A stretch of DNA of 64,000 bases from Phorcysia thermohydrogeniphila (GCF_004339575.1 NZ_SMFV01000001.1:461044-525043); one strand, 5' to 3'. Shown: positions 44,113 through 54,370, counted from the stretch's first letter. The notes: generated by a model not told the origin, from the letters alone. A program made the numbers and translations.

Positions 44113-44136
44113 TTTTTTTATTTTAGTGGGGTAAAG

Positions 44137-45198
44137 ATGCCCGTATCCCTCCTGAAAAAGCTCATCTCCATTCCTTCCGTTTACGGTAACGAAAAGGAAA
44201 TAGCCGATTTCGTAGAAAATTTCCTAAAAGAGAAAAACCCCTCCCTTACCCTTATCCGTGAAAACAACACGGTTTTAGCCTTTACAGACTTTATTCCAGA
44301 AAAGAAAACTATTGCATTAGTTGGTCACCTTGACACCGTTCCCGGGGAGAATGAGTATGAAGGACAGGTAATAGAGGGAAAACTCTACGGCCTTGGCGCA
44401 AGCGATATGAAGGCCGGTGATGCCGTTATACTAAAGCTTGCAGAGGAATTTTCAAAACAGAGCCCCCGCTTTAACCTCTTTTTCATACTGTACGAGAAGG
44501 AAGAAGGTCCTTACACCGAAAACGGCCTTCAGCCAGTTTTTAAAAATTACAGCGAGCTACTAAAAAAAATAGATTTTGCCTTTGTCCTTGAACCTACCGA
44601 TAACGTCCTGCAGGTCGGCTGTCTTGGCGTGATTCACGCTTGGTTCGTGTTTAAAGGTAAAAGAGCCCATTCAGCCCGCCCTTGGGAGGGTGAAAACGCT
44701 ATACACAAGGGCTGGGAGCTCCTAAGGTATCTAAGGGAGCTAAAGCCAAAGAAAATAGAAGTCGGAGAACTCTCCTTCTACGAGGTTCTAAACGCAACGA
44801 TGGTTGAATACTCCGGTGGCAGGAACATAATCCCTGAAGAGTTTAAGGTTAACCTTAACTACAGGTTCTCTCCCTTTAAAACGACGGAAGAAGCCATGTC
44901 AGACTTAGTTGACCTGAAAGAAAAGGTCAAGGCCGACGATGTTGAGTTTACAGACGTTTCTCCAGCTGCGCGTCCGTGTATAGATAACCCTATCTTGCAG
45001 GAGTTCAGGGAGAGATTTTCAATCCCCATACAGCCAAAACAGGCGTGGACCGACGTAGCCCAGTTTTCAGTCCACGGAATAGATGCTGTGAACTTTGGTC
45101 CCGGCCAGCCCCACCAAGCCCACAAGAGAAACGAATACGTGGAAATCAAAAAAGTAGAAGAGTGCTACCGAATCCTTAAAGAGTTCTTAAAGGCTTAA
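44137..45198 (+). CDS. dapE: Succinyl-diaminopimelate desuccinylase-like M20 peptidase
   Basis: 353 residues. M20 metal ligands appear as Gly-His-Leu-Asp-Thr-Val-Pro, Gly-Ala-Ser-Asp-Met-Lys-Ala-Gly, Glu-Lys-Glu-Glu-Gly and Glu-Pro-Thr-Asp; the dimerisation domain contains Gly-Lys-Arg-Ala-His-Ser-Ala-Arg-Pro. This resembles the TIGR01900-type DapE group. It would release LL-DAP for conversion by DapF. Another M20 amidohydrolase is possible. It follows the tRNA cluster by 24 bp and may be cotranscribed. It ends one base from convergent nadB. Confidence 0.85.
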   Translation: MPVSLLKKLISIPSVYGNEKEIADFVENFLKEKNPSLTLIRENNTVLAFTDFIPEKKTIALVGHLDTVPGENEYEGQVIEGKLYGLGASDMKAGDAVILKLAEEFSKQSPRFNLFFILYEKEEGPYTENGLQPVFKNYSELLKKIDFAFVLEPTDNVLQVGCLGVIHAWFVFKGKRAHSARPWEGENAIHKGWELLRYLRELKPKKIEVGELSFYEVLNATMVEYSGGRNIIPEEFKVNLNYRFSPFKTTEEAMSDLVDLKEKVKADDVEFTDVSPAARPCIDNPILQEFRERFSIPIQPKQAWTDVAQFSVHGIDAVNFGPGQPHQAHKRNEYVEIKKVEECYRILKEFLKA

Positions 45199-45199
45199 C

Positions 45200-46759
45200 T
45201 TATATCAGCCTTTCAAGGTCACTCAGGGTAAACTCACTGTGCTTTCTGAACTCCTCCCTCTCGTAAGGGAAGTCACTCCTAAAGTGTCCACCTCTACTTT
45301 CTTCCCTCCTCATTGCGCTTATGGCGATTGCCAAGCCGAGAATGGCGCTATTTCTCACTATCCAGTCTGAGTCTGAGTTTACAATTTCAGAGAGCCTGTC
45401 TATAGCCTTAGTTAGGGACTTTGCGCTTCTCACAATTCCTACGTTATTCCACATAGTTTCTTTCACGTCCTCAAGGGAAAAGGTTTTACTATTTTTGGGA
45501 GCCCACCTACGGTACTTTACCCTTACCTCAGCAAAGCTGTACCTTAAGTAACTCCAGTCCCTGTACATCCCATAAGCAGCCCTATCCCCAAAGACTATAC
45601 ACTCAAGGAGGGAGTTACTCGCCAGCCTGTTTGCACCGTGAACTCCGGTACAGGAGGCCTCTCCTATGGCAAAGAGCCCCTTAATGGTTGTCCTTCCAAA
45701 GCTGTCAACGGCTATTCCACCTATATAGTAGTGGGCAACCGGTGTTATGGGAATAAGATCCTTCTTTGGGTCAAGTCCCTTTTCTTTGAGCTTCTGAGTT
45801 ATAGTTGGAAACCTTTCATAAACGTCTATACCCTTCTCCTCAATGGGACGAAAGTCTAAGTAGATGTTTCCACCGGTTATCCTCCTCTGGGTTTCTATAG
45901 CCCTCGTTACAACGTCCCTTGGGGCAAGCTCCCAGAGGTGGTGGTAATCCCCCATAAAACGCCTTCCGTGCTCGTCAACGATTATCGCTCCTTCTCCCCT
46001 TACAGCTTCAGAAATGAGGAAACAGTCTGAATCATCACAGAAGGCTGTCGGGTGGAACTGGACAAACTCAAGGTCCTCAAGCTTTGCTCCATACCTGAGG
46101 GCAATGGCAATACCGTCACCAGTTGACGTTGGAGGGTTGGTGTTCTTAAGGTAAAGTCCAGCAGCTCCACCTGTAGCTATTGCAACAACGGGAGCGTAAA
46201 TTGCCCGGAGCTTCCCATCTTTCTCGTAAATAACACCGTAACAGCGGTTGTCCTTTACTATTAACTCCTTAAGCTGGGCGTTCTCTATCAGGTCGCCCGA
46301 GTAATTCTGGAGGAGAGCTCTCTCTATCTCCTCTCCAGTTTTATCCTTATAGTGGATAACCCTCGCAACCGAGTGGGCAGCCTCCCTCGTAAACCTAAGG
46401 AGCCCCCTCTCATCGGTCTCAAAGCGAACTCCCATACGGATAAGGTCTATGATTCTCTTCACTCCCTCCTCAGCAAGAATTCTGGCCATCTTCGTTTTAA
46501 CAAGGCCAGCCCCTGCTTTCACCGTATCGCTAAAGTGAAGGTCAGGAGAGTCCTCCATAGGTAGCGCAGCAGCTATGCCTCCTTGAGCAAGGGAGGTTGA
46601 GCCTGCATCGGCAGTAGACTTAGTTATTACGCACACCTTAAGGCCTACTAAAGAAAGCCTTATAGCACAGAATAGACCTGCTGCACCACTTCCAACAACT
46701 ACAGCATCGTACTCCTTAGAGGGCAAATCAAGAGTATCTATATCCAGAAGGCTTTTCAT
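45200..46759 (-). CDS. nadB: L-aspartate oxidase
   Basis: 519 residues. FAD loop Val-Gly-Ser-Gly-Ala-Ala-Gly-Leu, the segment Ser-Thr-Ser-Leu-Ala-Gln-Gly-Gly-Ile-Ala-Ala-Ala, His-Pro-Thr-Ala-Phe, and Val-Ala-His-Tyr-Tyr-Ile-Gly-Gly distinguish NadB from the related SdhA/FrdA proteins encoded at 34.6-38.2 kb. It oxidises aspartate to iminoaspartate for quinolinate synthesis, upstream of NadC whose gene starts the window. Fumarate can be its electron acceptor in anaerobes. rlpA is 8 bp upstream. Confidence 0.94.
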   Translation of the reverse strand: MKSLLDIDTLDLPSKEYDAVVVGSGAAGLFCAIRLSLVGLKVCVITKSTADAGSTSLAQGGIAAALPMEDSPDLHFSDTVKAGAGLVKTKMARILAEEGVKRIIDLIRMGVRFETDERGLLRFTREAAHSVARVIHYKDKTGEEIERALLQNYSGDLIENAQLKELIVKDNRCYGVIYEKDGKLRAIYAPVVAIATGGAAGLYLKNTNPPTSTGDGIAIALRYGAKLEDLEFVQFHPTAFCDDSDCFLISEAVRGEGAIIVDEHGRRFMGDYHHLWELAPRDVVTRAIETQRRITGGNIYLDFRPIEEKGIDVYERFPTITQKLKEKGLDPKKDLIPITPVAHYYIGGIAVDSFGRTTIKGLFAIGEASCTGVHGANRLASNSLLECIVFGDRAAYGMYRDWSYLRYSFAEVRVKYRRWAPKNSKTFSLEDVKETMWNNVGIVRSAKSLTKAIDRLSEIVNSDSDWIVRNSAILGLAIAISAMRREESRGGHFRSDFPYEREEFRKHSEFTLSDLERLI

Positions 46760-46767
46760 CTTTCCCC

Positions 46768-47463
46768 CTAATACCTAATAATGAAAGAGCCTCTTAGTCC
46801 AAGCCTTTTAAGCTTTTTCCTATACGCTTCGGCAGCAGAGTAAGTAAAAATGGGACCGGCAAGAACCCTGTAGTAACCTTCAAGCTTCACAACCTTTGCC
46901 TTTATTCCGTACTTCCTCAAAAGTTTGTGTTTAAACCTGTAGGCGTTGAGCTTGTTCTTAAAAGCTCCAACCTGAACGTAGAACCTTCCCTTTTCGTAAT
47001 TCTCCTGCCTATAACGGTGGTCAACTCTCCTTCCAAGGGCGATAATTTTGACCCTTGCAGTTCCTTTACTCAGCATTCCAATTCTTTTAGCTGCAGCGTA
47101 AGAAAGGTCTATGATTCTACCCGGAACAAAAGGCCCTCTATCGTTTATCTTTACCACTACGCTTTTTCCATTCTCAAGGTTTATCACCCTAACGTAAGTT
47201 CCCAAAGGTAACGTCTTGTGGGCTGCCGTCAGCTTGTACATGTTGTAGAACTCACCGCTTGCAGTCCTCTTACCGTGGAATCCCGGTCCATACCAAGAGG
47301 CTATACCCACCTCAACGTAGCCGGTGGAGCTCCTCCTTACGCAGTAGGTCTTCCCCTTTACCCTGTAAGTGTAACTGCACTTTTTCGGTTCAAAGACCAA
47401 AACCTTTTTACCGCAACTCTGCAACGTAAAGGAAAGAAGCAGGAGCAAAATCAGAATCCTCAT
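46768..47463 (-). CDS. rlpA: RlpA-like septal-ring lipoprotein / lytic transglycosylase with SPOR domain
   Basis: 231 residues. A lipoprotein signal ends Leu-Gln-Ser-Cys (Cys17). The double-psi beta-barrel has Gly-Ile-Ala-Ser-Trp-Tyr-Gly-Pro-Gly-Phe-His-Gly-Lys-x-Thr-Ala-Ser-Gly-Glu and Val-Lys-Ile-Asn-Asp-Arg-Gly-Pro-Phe. A SPOR domain forms the C-terminus (Phe-Tyr-Val-Gln-Val-Gly-Ala-Phe and Tyr-Arg-Val-x-Ala-Gly-Pro). RlpA cleaves denuded glycan strands at the septum. ATG 47463 chosen for the signal peptide; a TTG nine bases upstream is in frame. Confidence 0.93.
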   Translation of the reverse strand: MRILILLLLLSFTLQSCGKKVLVFEPKKCSYTYRVKGKTYCVRRSSTGYVEVGIASWYGPGFHGKRTASGEFYNMYKLTAAHKTLPLGTYVRVINLENGKSVVVKINDRGPFVPGRIIDLSYAAAKRIGMLSKGTARVKIIALGRRVDHRYRQENYEKGRFYVQVGAFKNKLNAYRFKHKLLRKYGIKAKVVKLEGYYRVLAGPIFTYSAAEAYRKKLKRLGLRGSFIIRY

Positions 47464-47549
47464 GATTTTCAAATTCTACCAGACAAAAAGAAAAGAACCT
47501 TGTGTGCTACAATTAGAAGTGGCTACCAAAGTTCCTTACGGAGATAGTC

Positions 47550-47870
47550 ATGAAAAAGTTTACCTCCTTGTTTTTTCTCCTCATAGGGATGTTCATTCCA
47601 TTTCCCGTCCTTGCCAACGAGAACCTTATGTACGAAGGATTATGTGTAAAAGTTGGATACAGGGAGGACACCACAACCTACTACTTTGGCCGATACTGTT
47701 ACTACCCCGAAATAGGACAGGTATGCAGGGAGCCGGGAGTTTTCTGCTGGGATAAGCACGAAAATCCTGTAGTTTTTAAAAGGCTTCGCAACTTTATATG
47801 CACAAGACATAGGTTTCTCAAACAGAAAAATCCCAAGATTTTTGGCCGTATATGTCCCAACGTTAAATAG
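47550..47870 (+). CDS. Small secreted six-cysteine protein of unknown function
   Basis: 106 residues. A signal peptide (1-22, ending Val-Leu-Ala) is followed by an 84-residue mature protein with six cysteines (32, 50, 59, 66, 84, 102), many aromatic residues and basic C-terminus. An even number of cysteines in an exported protein suggests disulfides or haem/metal binding, but no C-x2-C-H motif is present. No family recognised. The ATG has a modest ribosome binding site (CGGAG). It has a TGTGCTACAAT extended -10 at about 47503-47513. It is divergent from rlpA. Confidence 0.6.
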   Translation: MKKFTSLFFLLIGMFIPFPVLANENLMYEGLCVKVGYREDTTTYYFGRYCYYPEIGQVCREPGVFCWDKHENPVVFKRLRNFICTRHRFLKQKNPKIFGRICPNVK

Positions 47871-47936
47871 AAAGTCGCCTTTCTTAGGCTGAAAATGTAA
47901 AATTGTCAATAACAAAACCCGAAGGAGGGAGTTACT

Positions 47937-49313
47937 ATGGAAAAGTTTACCTGCAGTGAGCTCAAAGAGGCTTTAAAGGGTATTGTAGAAGTAGGGAAAG
48001 ACAGAGTTAAGGTTCTTGACGAGCAGAAAGTTAGAGACGAACTCATAGATAGGCTTGTTTATACTGCCGTTTTTGGAGATGAAAAAGAGAAGGCGTGCTG
48101 CAGGTGGCTCATTAGAGCTCTCGCCCTTGAGCTTGACATCGTTCCTGCCTCCATCCACGACCTCTACGTTAACGGAATGGCAAAAGAGGAGCTCGGTCGC
48201 TGGTTTACCGTTCCTGCAATGAACATCCGTGGAATGACCTACGACGTTATGAGGCAGATTTTCAAAATCGCCGTTCAGGAGGACATGGGAGCATTCATCC
48301 TTGAGATTGCAAAGTCAGAAATCGGTTACACAGACCAAAGGCCTGCCGAGTATACAGCCTGCACCCTCGCTGCTGCAATAAAGGAGGGCTACAGGGGTCC
48401 CGTCTTCATTCAGGGAGACCACTTCCAGTTTAACGCCAAAAAGTACGCAGAAGACCCAGAAAAAGAGCTTGAGGCAATAAAAGCGCTCACAAAGGAAGCA
48501 ATAGAGGCCGACTTCTACAACATTGACATAGACCCTTCAACCCTCGTTGACTACAGCAAGGAAACCCTCAAAGAACAGCAGTACCATAACTACGTAAACA
48601 CAGCAAAAATGACAGCCTTTATCAGGGAGATTGAGCCAGAGGGAGTTACGATTTCGGTAGGTGGCGAAATCGGCCACATTGGAGGTAAGAACTCCACTCC
48701 TGAAGAGTTTGAAGCCTTTATGGAAGGTTACCTTGAAGAGCTCAAGAAACTTGGTGACTTTGCAGGCATAAGCAAGATAAGCGTTCAGACGGGAACTGAG
48801 CACGGAGGAGTTCCACTTCCAGACGGTAGCATCGCAAAAGTAAAGCTTGACTTTTCCGTCCTTGAGAAAATTGGAGAGGTAGCAAGGAAGAAGTACTCAA
48901 TGGCTGGAGCTGTCCAGCACGGAGCATCTACCCTTCCAGATGAGCTCTTCCACAAGTTCCCAGAGGTGAAAACAGCAGAAATTCACCTTGCAACAGGCTT
49001 CCAGAACATAATCTACGACCACCTTCCTGAGGACTTTAAGCAGGAAATTTACAACTGGCTCAAGACAGAACTTAAGAATGAGTGGAAGGAAGGCTGGACA
49101 GAGGAGCAGTTCATCTACAAGACGAGAAAGAAGGCCTTTGGAAAGTTCAAGAAGGAATTCTGGGACCTACCTGCCGACGTTAAAGAGAAGATTATGGAGT
49201 CCCTAGAGAAGAAGTTCCGCTTCCTCTTTGAACAGCTTGGCGTTTATGGAACTAAGGAAGTTGTTGAAAAGTACGTTAAGCCTGTTAAGATTTACAAGGA
49301 AAGACCCTACTAA
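47937..49313 (+). CDS. Class II fructose-bisphosphate aldolase-family protein, long form
   Basis: 458 residues, about 130 longer than ordinary class II aldolases. The TIM-barrel metal and phosphate motifs are seen: Gln-Gly-Asp-His-Phe-Gln with the zinc His, Gly-Gly-Glu-Ile-Gly-His-Ile-Gly-Gly, Thr-Glu-His-Gly-Gly, and Gln-His-Gly-Ala-Ser-Thr-Leu-Pro. About 85 extra residues lie N-terminal and about 90 at the C-terminus. It may act in gluconeogenesis, fitting an autotroph, but long-form members are little studied. GAAGGAGGGAG precedes the ATG and a strong terminator follows. Confidence 0.85.
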   Translation: MEKFTCSELKEALKGIVEVGKDRVKVLDEQKVRDELIDRLVYTAVFGDEKEKACCRWLIRALALELDIVPASIHDLYVNGMAKEELGRWFTVPAMNIRGMTYDVMRQIFKIAVQEDMGAFILEIAKSEIGYTDQRPAEYTACTLAAAIKEGYRGPVFIQGDHFQFNAKKYAEDPEKELEAIKALTKEAIEADFYNIDIDPSTLVDYSKETLKEQQYHNYVNTAKMTAFIREIEPEGVTISVGGEIGHIGGKNSTPEEFEAFMEGYLEELKKLGDFAGISKISVQTGTEHGGVPLPDGSIAKVKLDFSVLEKIGEVARKKYSMAGAVQHGASTLPDELFHKFPEVKTAEIHLATGFQNIIYDHLPEDFKQEIYNWLKTELKNEWKEGWTEEQFIYKTRKKAFGKFKKEFWDLPADVKEKIMESLEKKFRFLFEQLGVYGTKEVVEKYVKPVKIYKERPY

Positions 49314-49333
49314 AACCCCCCCCTGCAAACCTT

Positions 49334-49366
49334 AAAGCCCCCACTCTCGGGGGCTTTTTCTTTTTT
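49334..49366 (+). terminator. Intrinsic terminator after the aldolase gene
   Basis: A 9-bp stem (AAAGCCCCC with GGGGGCTTT) with an ACTCTC loop is followed by a T-rich tail. The tail reaches into the stop codon of the convergent AEC transporter gene. Confidence 0.88.
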
Positions 49367-50240
49367 AAAGGAAAATTTTCAAAAAGAAAAGGTAAAAGGG
49401 GAAGAGAAGGGTTGAAATAAAAATTATTGACGCAGCAACCTCTGGCGACCTATTAAAGCGCTCACAGAGGACAAAGTTCAGTATAGCAGAGGGAAGGGAG
49501 GATTGAACTATCAAAACCTTCTTTAAAAGGGGCGGACAGGCTAAGAGGGAAGAAAAGAGTAGGGCAAAGAGGCTTCCTCCAACAAACCTTAAAAGCGTCC
49601 CCACTAAGCTCAAAGATACAGAAGAAGGTGTTATTCGTGAAAGGCTTATCCCTATTGAAACCAGCATTAGCGGTAAGGTAGCATCCCCTGCAAGCTTGAT
49701 TATCTTTTCTATACCTGTCGGAATCGGAATTTCTTTAAGGAAAAAGGAAAGGATAACGGCATAAATAAGGGGAATTTTTAAAACAGATAGAAGACCACTT
49801 TTGAGGCTTCCTTCAAGGATTACAATTCCGAGAGTAAAATGGTAAACAGCCATGATAACCATGAAGGTCACGGCGAAGGGCAGTCCTTCTTCTCCAAACC
49901 ATAGGTAAATAAGGGGGATTCCAAGGTAGCCGGCATTCATAACTGTAGTGGAAATCTCAAAAGCTTCATCCTTCTTACCAAAAAGAAATTGCTCAACTAA
50001 AAGGGATAAAAGGTAAACGCCAATAAAAACTCCTAAGGCAGTTAGTAAGATGCAAGTCAGGTTTGACAGTGAAATTTCAACGCTCCGAAAGGAAGAGAAG
50101 ATAAGAGCCGGAGCAAACAGGTAGAGAACGATAAATGAAATCGTATCCGTTTTCAGCTCCGGTTTTTGTTTTCCAACGAAAAAGCCGACACCTATGAGGA
50201 GGTAGAGGGGGAGTATAACGTTTAATAGGACGTCTCCCAT
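49365..50240 (-). CDS. AEC-family (auxin efflux carrier-like) transporter
   Basis: 291 residues with about eight to ten hydrophobic segments. The family pattern Met-Asn-Ala-Gly-Tyr-Leu-Gly-Ile-Pro-Leu in the middle and the C-terminal Gln-Ser-Ser-Leu-Pro-Ser-Ala identify the AEC/MdcF-type permeases. The substrate is probably an organic acid, but this is not shown. It follows selB by five bases, with a weak ribosome binding site, so coupled expression is likely. Confidence 0.88.
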   Translation of the reverse strand: MGDVLLNVILPLYLLIGVGFFVGKQKPELKTDTISFIVLYLFAPALIFSSFRSVEISLSNLTCILLTALGVFIGVYLLSLLVEQFLFGKKDEAFEISTTVMNAGYLGIPLIYLWFGEEGLPFAVTFMVIMAVYHFTLGIVILEGSLKSGLLSVLKIPLIYAVILSFFLKEIPIPTGIEKIIKLAGDATLPLMLVSIGISLSRITPSSVSLSLVGTLLRFVGGSLFALLFSSLLACPPLLKKVLIVQSSLPSAILNFVLCERFNRSPEVAASIIFISTLLFPFYLFFLKIFL

Positions 50241-50245
50241 GGCAC

Positions 50246-52153
50246 TTAAAGCTCACCCTTTACTCTTTCATTCCCCTGCCTTACGGTAACGCCTACAGAA
50301 TCAAAGAACTCTAAAAGGGGGATTGCAAACTTCCTTGAAACGCCGAGGTAGTCCTTAAACTCTCCAACGGACAGCGTGCCCTTCTTTTTAAAGTGTTCCC
50401 TGAGAATCTCTTTAACTTTTTCAATGGCAGAGGGACTGTATATGAAATCAGCAATTTTCCTGTAGCCCTTTCTATTTACAAGGTAGGAAACTATCAGGTT
50501 CGCCTCCTCCTCTGAAATTCCAAGCTCCTCTGCAATTTCTTTTGTCTCTGGAGGAGAGAAGCCTTTTTTCTCTATCAATTCCTGAGCTTTCCTTACAGGA
50601 ATCTCAAAGTAAGTACCCTTCTCGCAGGGGACAAAGCCCTTAATCCTTAGTATTCCTCCACTTTCCTCTATTTTGCCCTCTGAAAGGAGCTCCCTAATAG
50701 CCTCAGAGAGAATCGGAGAAGGAACGGAAAGTTTACTCTTTAAAGACTCCTTGTTTATCCCTTCAGCAATTGGGTACTCCTTATGGTAGGTTTCAATGGC
50801 CTTAAGGAGTTTTTCCTTTAAATCGGTAAAGAACTCTGATGGGTAGAGCTCCCCTCCTGAAAGAAGGAGCTCCCCTTCCTCTACAAGCTCCTTAACGACC
50901 TGAGAGGCCTCTTCCGGAGTTAGGTTTAAAAGCTGGACGAACTTCTCTGGAGAGAGAGCTCCGGGAAACTTCTTAACGTAGGAAAGGACAATATCCTTCT
51001 TGTCCTTTTCCCTTAAAGTGGAAAGGAAAGAGAGGTACTCTTCCCTAAAGCGACGCCTAAATCTTCTCTCAGGAAGGGGATTTAGAACCTTCCCGCCACC
51101 TATAACCCTTGCAGGTGAGTAGTTACGAATTACGAACCTGTCCCCGTAAACGGGAACAACCTCTCCTTTCAGCCTCACCTGAGCAAGGGCAGTTTCTCCG
51201 GGAAGCAGCTCGTCCCTATCAACTAAATAGACTTCTCCTTCAACTTCCTTGGTTAAGTGGTGAAAGTGAACTTTATGGCCAGACTGGAGGATAAGGTCTG
51301 CGTCCTTAGAAAGGGTTAGCTCAACGTCAACCATCGTAGAAGGCTTAAGGTAACCGGAAGTAGCAATGAGGTCGCCCCTTCCTACCTCCTCCTTAGAAAC
51401 GTCCGAAAGGTTAAGGGCTGTCCTTTGGCCGGCAAAGGCTTCATCTACCCCCTTACCGTGAACCTGAAGCCCCCTTACCTTTACCCTCCTACCCTCAGGC
51501 AGTATCTCAACGGTATCTCCCGTTTTTACCTTACCAGAAAGGAGAGTTCCCGTAACAACCGTTCCAAAACCTTTTACCATGAAGGAGCGGTCAACTGGAA
51601 GCCTGAGAATTCCCTTAGAGCTCTTGGGCTCTACCTCAGCTGCCAGTTTATCCATCTCCTCAAGGAGCTCCTTTAAGCCCTCCCCAGTCTTTGAAGAGAC
51701 GGGAATAATGGGAGCTCCCTCTAAGAAAGTCCCTTCTAAGAACTCCTTTACGTCCTCCTTCACAAGTTCCAACCAGTCATCGTCTACAAGATCCTTCTTC
51801 GTTAGAACGACGATACCCTTTTTCGTCCCAAGAACTTCACAGACTGTAAGGTGTTCCTGAGTCTGGGGCATAACTCCTTCGTCTGCGGCTATAACGAAGA
51901 GGACAAAGTCTATACCGTGAGCTCCTGCAAGCATGTTCTTTATGAACTTTTCGTGACCGGGAACGTCAACGATTCCAACCAGAACGCCACTTGGGAGTTC
52001 TAAATGGGCAAAACCCAAGTCTATCGTCATACCCCGCCTTTTTTCCTCTTCCCAGCGGTCGGTATCAATACCCGTTAAAGCCTTTATGAGGGTAGTCTTA
52101 CCGTGGTCTATGTGTCCAGCCGTTCCAACTACCAAGAACTTTTTACTTTGCAT
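50246..52153 (-). CDS. selB: Selenocysteine-specific elongation factor
   Basis: 635 residues. The GTPase motifs are [14 protein letters not shown] and Thr-Lys-Lys-Asp. The Asp-Thr-Asp-Arg-x-x-[13 protein letters not shown] switch and the C-terminal winged-helix repeats (from about 380) separate SelB from EF-Tu. It delivers Sec-tRNA to UGA codons with a SECIS hairpin. The ATG overlaps the rny stop; a TTG two codons upstream is in frame. No selA, selC or selenoprotein gene is visible in the window. Confidence 0.95.
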   Translation of the reverse strand: MQSKKFLVVGTAGHIDHGKTTLIKALTGIDTDRWEEEKRRGMTIDLGFAHLELPSGVLVGIVDVPGHEKFIKNMLAGAHGIDFVLFVIAADEGVMPQTQEHLTVCEVLGTKKGIVVLTKKDLVDDDWLELVKEDVKEFLEGTFLEGAPIIPVSSKTGEGLKELLEEMDKLAAEVEPKSSKGILRLPVDRSFMVKGFGTVVTGTLLSGKVKTGDTVEILPEGRRVKVRGLQVHGKGVDEAFAGQRTALNLSDVSKEEVGRGDLIATSGYLKPSTMVDVELTLSKDADLILQSGHKVHFHHLTKEVEGEVYLVDRDELLPGETALAQVRLKGEVVPVYGDRFVIRNYSPARVIGGGKVLNPLPERRFRRRFREEYLSFLSTLREKDKKDIVLSYVKKFPGALSPEKFVQLLNLTPEEASQVVKELVEEGELLLSGGELYPSEFFTDLKEKLLKAIETYHKEYPIAEGINKESLKSKLSVPSPILSEAIRELLSEGKIEESGGILRIKGFVPCEKGTYFEIPVRKAQELIEKKGFSPPETKEIAEELGISEEEANLIVSYLVNRKGYRKIADFIYSPSAIEKVKEILREHFKKKGTLSVGEFKDYLGVSRKFAIPLLEFFDSVGVTVRQGNERVKGEL

Positions 52154-53816
52154 AGTCAACAGCCCTTGTCTCCCTGATGACGGTTATCTTTATCTGGCCG
52201 GGATACTGAACTTCCTCTTCAATCTTCCTTGAAATCTGGTGGGCAAGGAAAGCCGCCTCTTCGTCCGTGATTCTATCAGGCTCAACCATTATCCTCACTT
52301 CCCTACCTGCCTGAATCGCAAAGGCCTTCATAACGCCGGGGAAAGACTCGGCAATGCTCTCAAGCTTCTCAATCCTCTTAATGTAGGCCTCTAAACTCTC
52401 CCTCCTTGCTCCCGGCCTTGCGGCACTTAAAGCGTCCGCCGTTGCGGCACACACAGACTCAATTGTCGTAAACTCGGCCTCTCCGTGGTGGGCAGCAGCA
52501 GCGTTAACTACAGCCTCTGGCTCACCGTATTTTTTAAGGATGTCAGCCCCAATTAGAGAGTGAGAACCTTCAACCTCGTGGGTAACGGCCTTTCCTATGT
52601 CGTGGAAGAGCCCTGCACGTTTAGCAAGCTGAACGTCAGCTCCGATCTCTGCAGCAATCATGCCGGCAAGGTAGGCAACCTCTCTAACGTGCTGAAGAAC
52701 ATTTTGACCGTAGCTAGTCCTGAACTTCAGTTTTCCAAGAAGTTTCTTGAGCTCAGGGTGGACGTTGTCTATTCCAAGCTCAAAGAGAACCTCCTCAGCA
52801 GCAGCGATAATCTCCTGCTCTATCTCCTGTTTTACCTTCTCAACGACCTCCTCTATCCTTGCAGGGTGAATCCTTCCATCAGCTACAAGCCTTTCAAGGG
52901 CAATTCTTGCAACTTCCCTCCTTACAGGGTCAAAGGAGGAAATGGTTACAGCCTCTGGTGTATCGTCAATAATCAGGTCAACTCCTGTAGCAAGCTCAAA
53001 GGCCCTTATGTTCCTACCTTCCCTTCCGATGATTCTTCCCTTCATCTCGTTGTTTGGAAGGTCAACAACGGCAACGGTCGTTTCGGCAACCACGTCTGTG
53101 GCAAGCCTCTGAATGGTAGTTGCAAGTATCTTCTTAGCCTTCCTTTCCAAGTTCTGCTCAAACTCCTCCTCCATCTTCTTATAGCGAACGGCCAAGTCCC
53201 TCTTTATCTCCTCTTCCATCCTCTTCATAAGCTCTTCTCTTGCCTCTTCCTTCGTCATACCGGCAATCTCTTCAAGTTTTTTGAGCTCCTCCTCCAAGAG
53301 CTGAGTAACCTTCATGTCCTTCTCAAGGAGCTCCGCCTCTAACCTCTCAACTTCTGCCTTCTTCTCCTCAAGCTCTGCCTCAAGTTTTTCTAAGAACTCA
53401 GCCCTCTTGTCTAAGTTCTCTTCCCTCTTATCAAGGGAAGACTCCCTCTTATCAAGGAACTCTTCACGCCTCAAAAGCCTCCTTTCAAGCTCCGAGAGCT
53501 CTCTCCTCTTTTCCCTGAGTTCCTCCTCTAACCTCTCCTTTTCCTTTAGCACCTCCTCCTTAGCCTGAAGGAAGGCCTGCTTTTTCATCTCCTCAAACTT
53601 TTCTCGGGCTTCTTTAAGGAGCTCCTCAGCTTTACGCTTTAGCTCAGAAGCCTCCTCCTTAGCTCTCTCAATAATTTTCTCAGCCTCTAACTTGGCCTCT
53701 TCCTTTACCTTCCTCTCTATCTCTTCCTTCTCAACGTGCCCTTTCTTTATGCCAACCACGTAACCAGCAGCGAGCCCCGACAGGATTGCCAGTATGGCAA
53801 CGAGGATTAGCTCCAT
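52143..53816 (-). CDS. rny: Ribonuclease Y
   Basis: 557 residues. One N-terminal membrane segment (about 3-22), a long Glu/Lys/Arg-rich coiled coil (about 25-250), a KH domain with Gly-Arg-Glu-Gly-Arg-Asn-Ile-Arg, and an HD domain with His-Asp-Ile-Gly-Lys and a later His-His-Gly-Glu are in the RNase Y order. It is the main membrane-bound endoribonuclease of mRNA turnover where RNase E is absent. ATG follows AAGGAGGAAAG. The coiled coil is somewhat long for the family. Confidence 0.96.
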   Translation of the reverse strand: MELILVAILAILSGLAAGYVVGIKKGHVEKEEIERKVKEEAKLEAEKIIERAKEEASELKRKAEELLKEAREKFEEMKKQAFLQAKEEVLKEKERLEEELREKRRELSELERRLLRREEFLDKRESSLDKREENLDKRAEFLEKLEAELEEKKAEVERLEAELLEKDMKVTQLLEEELKKLEEIAGMTKEEAREELMKRMEEEIKRDLAVRYKKMEEEFEQNLERKAKKILATTIQRLATDVVAETTVAVVDLPNNEMKGRIIGREGRNIRAFELATGVDLIIDDTPEAVTISSFDPVRREVARIALERLVADGRIHPARIEEVVEKVKQEIEQEIIAAAEEVLFELGIDNVHPELKKLLGKLKFRTSYGQNVLQHVREVAYLAGMIAAEIGADVQLAKRAGLFHDIGKAVTHEVEGSHSLIGADILKKYGEPEAVVNAAAAHHGEAEFTTIESVCAATADALSAARPGARRESLEAYIKRIEKLESIAESFPGVMKAFAIQAGREVRIMVEPDRITDEEAAFLAHQISRKIEEEVQYPGQIKITVIRETRAVDYAK

Positions 53817-54370
53817 TCTTTCCTCCTTATCTCCCTTTTTTCTGTAACAACAAGGTCTACAGGTACATCGTAAGGGTCGTGGGGAATTCTCTCCACGACC
53901 TGAAAGTCAAAGCAGATTCCAATTTTAAACCCTATTTGCGTTCTGGCAAGGAAACGGTCGTAAAAACCGCCACCATACCCAATCCTAAAACAGTTCAAGT
54001 CAAAGGCTATTCCGGGAACAAAAACAACGTCTATCTCGTTAATAGCCCGAGAGAGCTCATAGGGAGGCTCTAAGATGGAACAGTACCCGGGAGAAAGCTC
54101 AGACAAGGAGAATACTTCAAGGGGAAGGATTTCTTTGCCCGAAACACGAGGGAAAACCACTCTTTTACCCCGACTAAGACACCACTCAGCAAGGGGAAGA
54201 AGGTCAACCTCCCCCTTAAAAGGGGCGTAGAACATAAGAGTGTTTACATCAGAAGGCAAGAGAGCTTTCAGTTTCTCAACTATCTGCTCACTTTTTCTCT
54301 TTCTTTCACTCTCTGGGAGGAGTAGCCTCCTCCGTTTTACTTTTTCTCTTATTTGTTCCTTTGTTAGCAC
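53807..54370 (-). CDS. fau: 5-formyltetrahydrofolate cyclo-ligase
   Basis: 187 residues. Typical motifs are the N-terminal Lys-x3-Arg-Arg segment, Gly-Glu-Val-Asp in the middle, and Val-Pro-Gly-Ile-Ala-Phe-Asp-x3-x-[11 protein letters not shown]. It converts 5-formyl-THF to methenyl-THF, the FolD substrate. The GTG start lies 10 bp after zapA and it overlaps rny by 10 bp, so zapA-fau-rny appear cotranscribed. Confidence 0.93.
   Translation of the reverse strand: MLTKEQIREKVKRRRLLLPESERKRKSEQIVEKLKALLPSDVNTLMFYAPFKGEVDLLPLAEWCLSRGKRVVFPRVSGKEILPLEVFSLSELSPGYCSILEPPYELSRAINEIDVVFVPGIAFDLNCFRIGYGGGFYDRFLARTQIGFKIGICFDFQVVERIPHDPYDVPVDLVVTEKREIRRKEWS

Noticed and set aside
52560..53342. 260-codon plus-strand ORF
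   Set aside because: Antisense to the RNase Y coiled-coil and HD region; Leu/Ser-rich shadow with no ribosome binding site.
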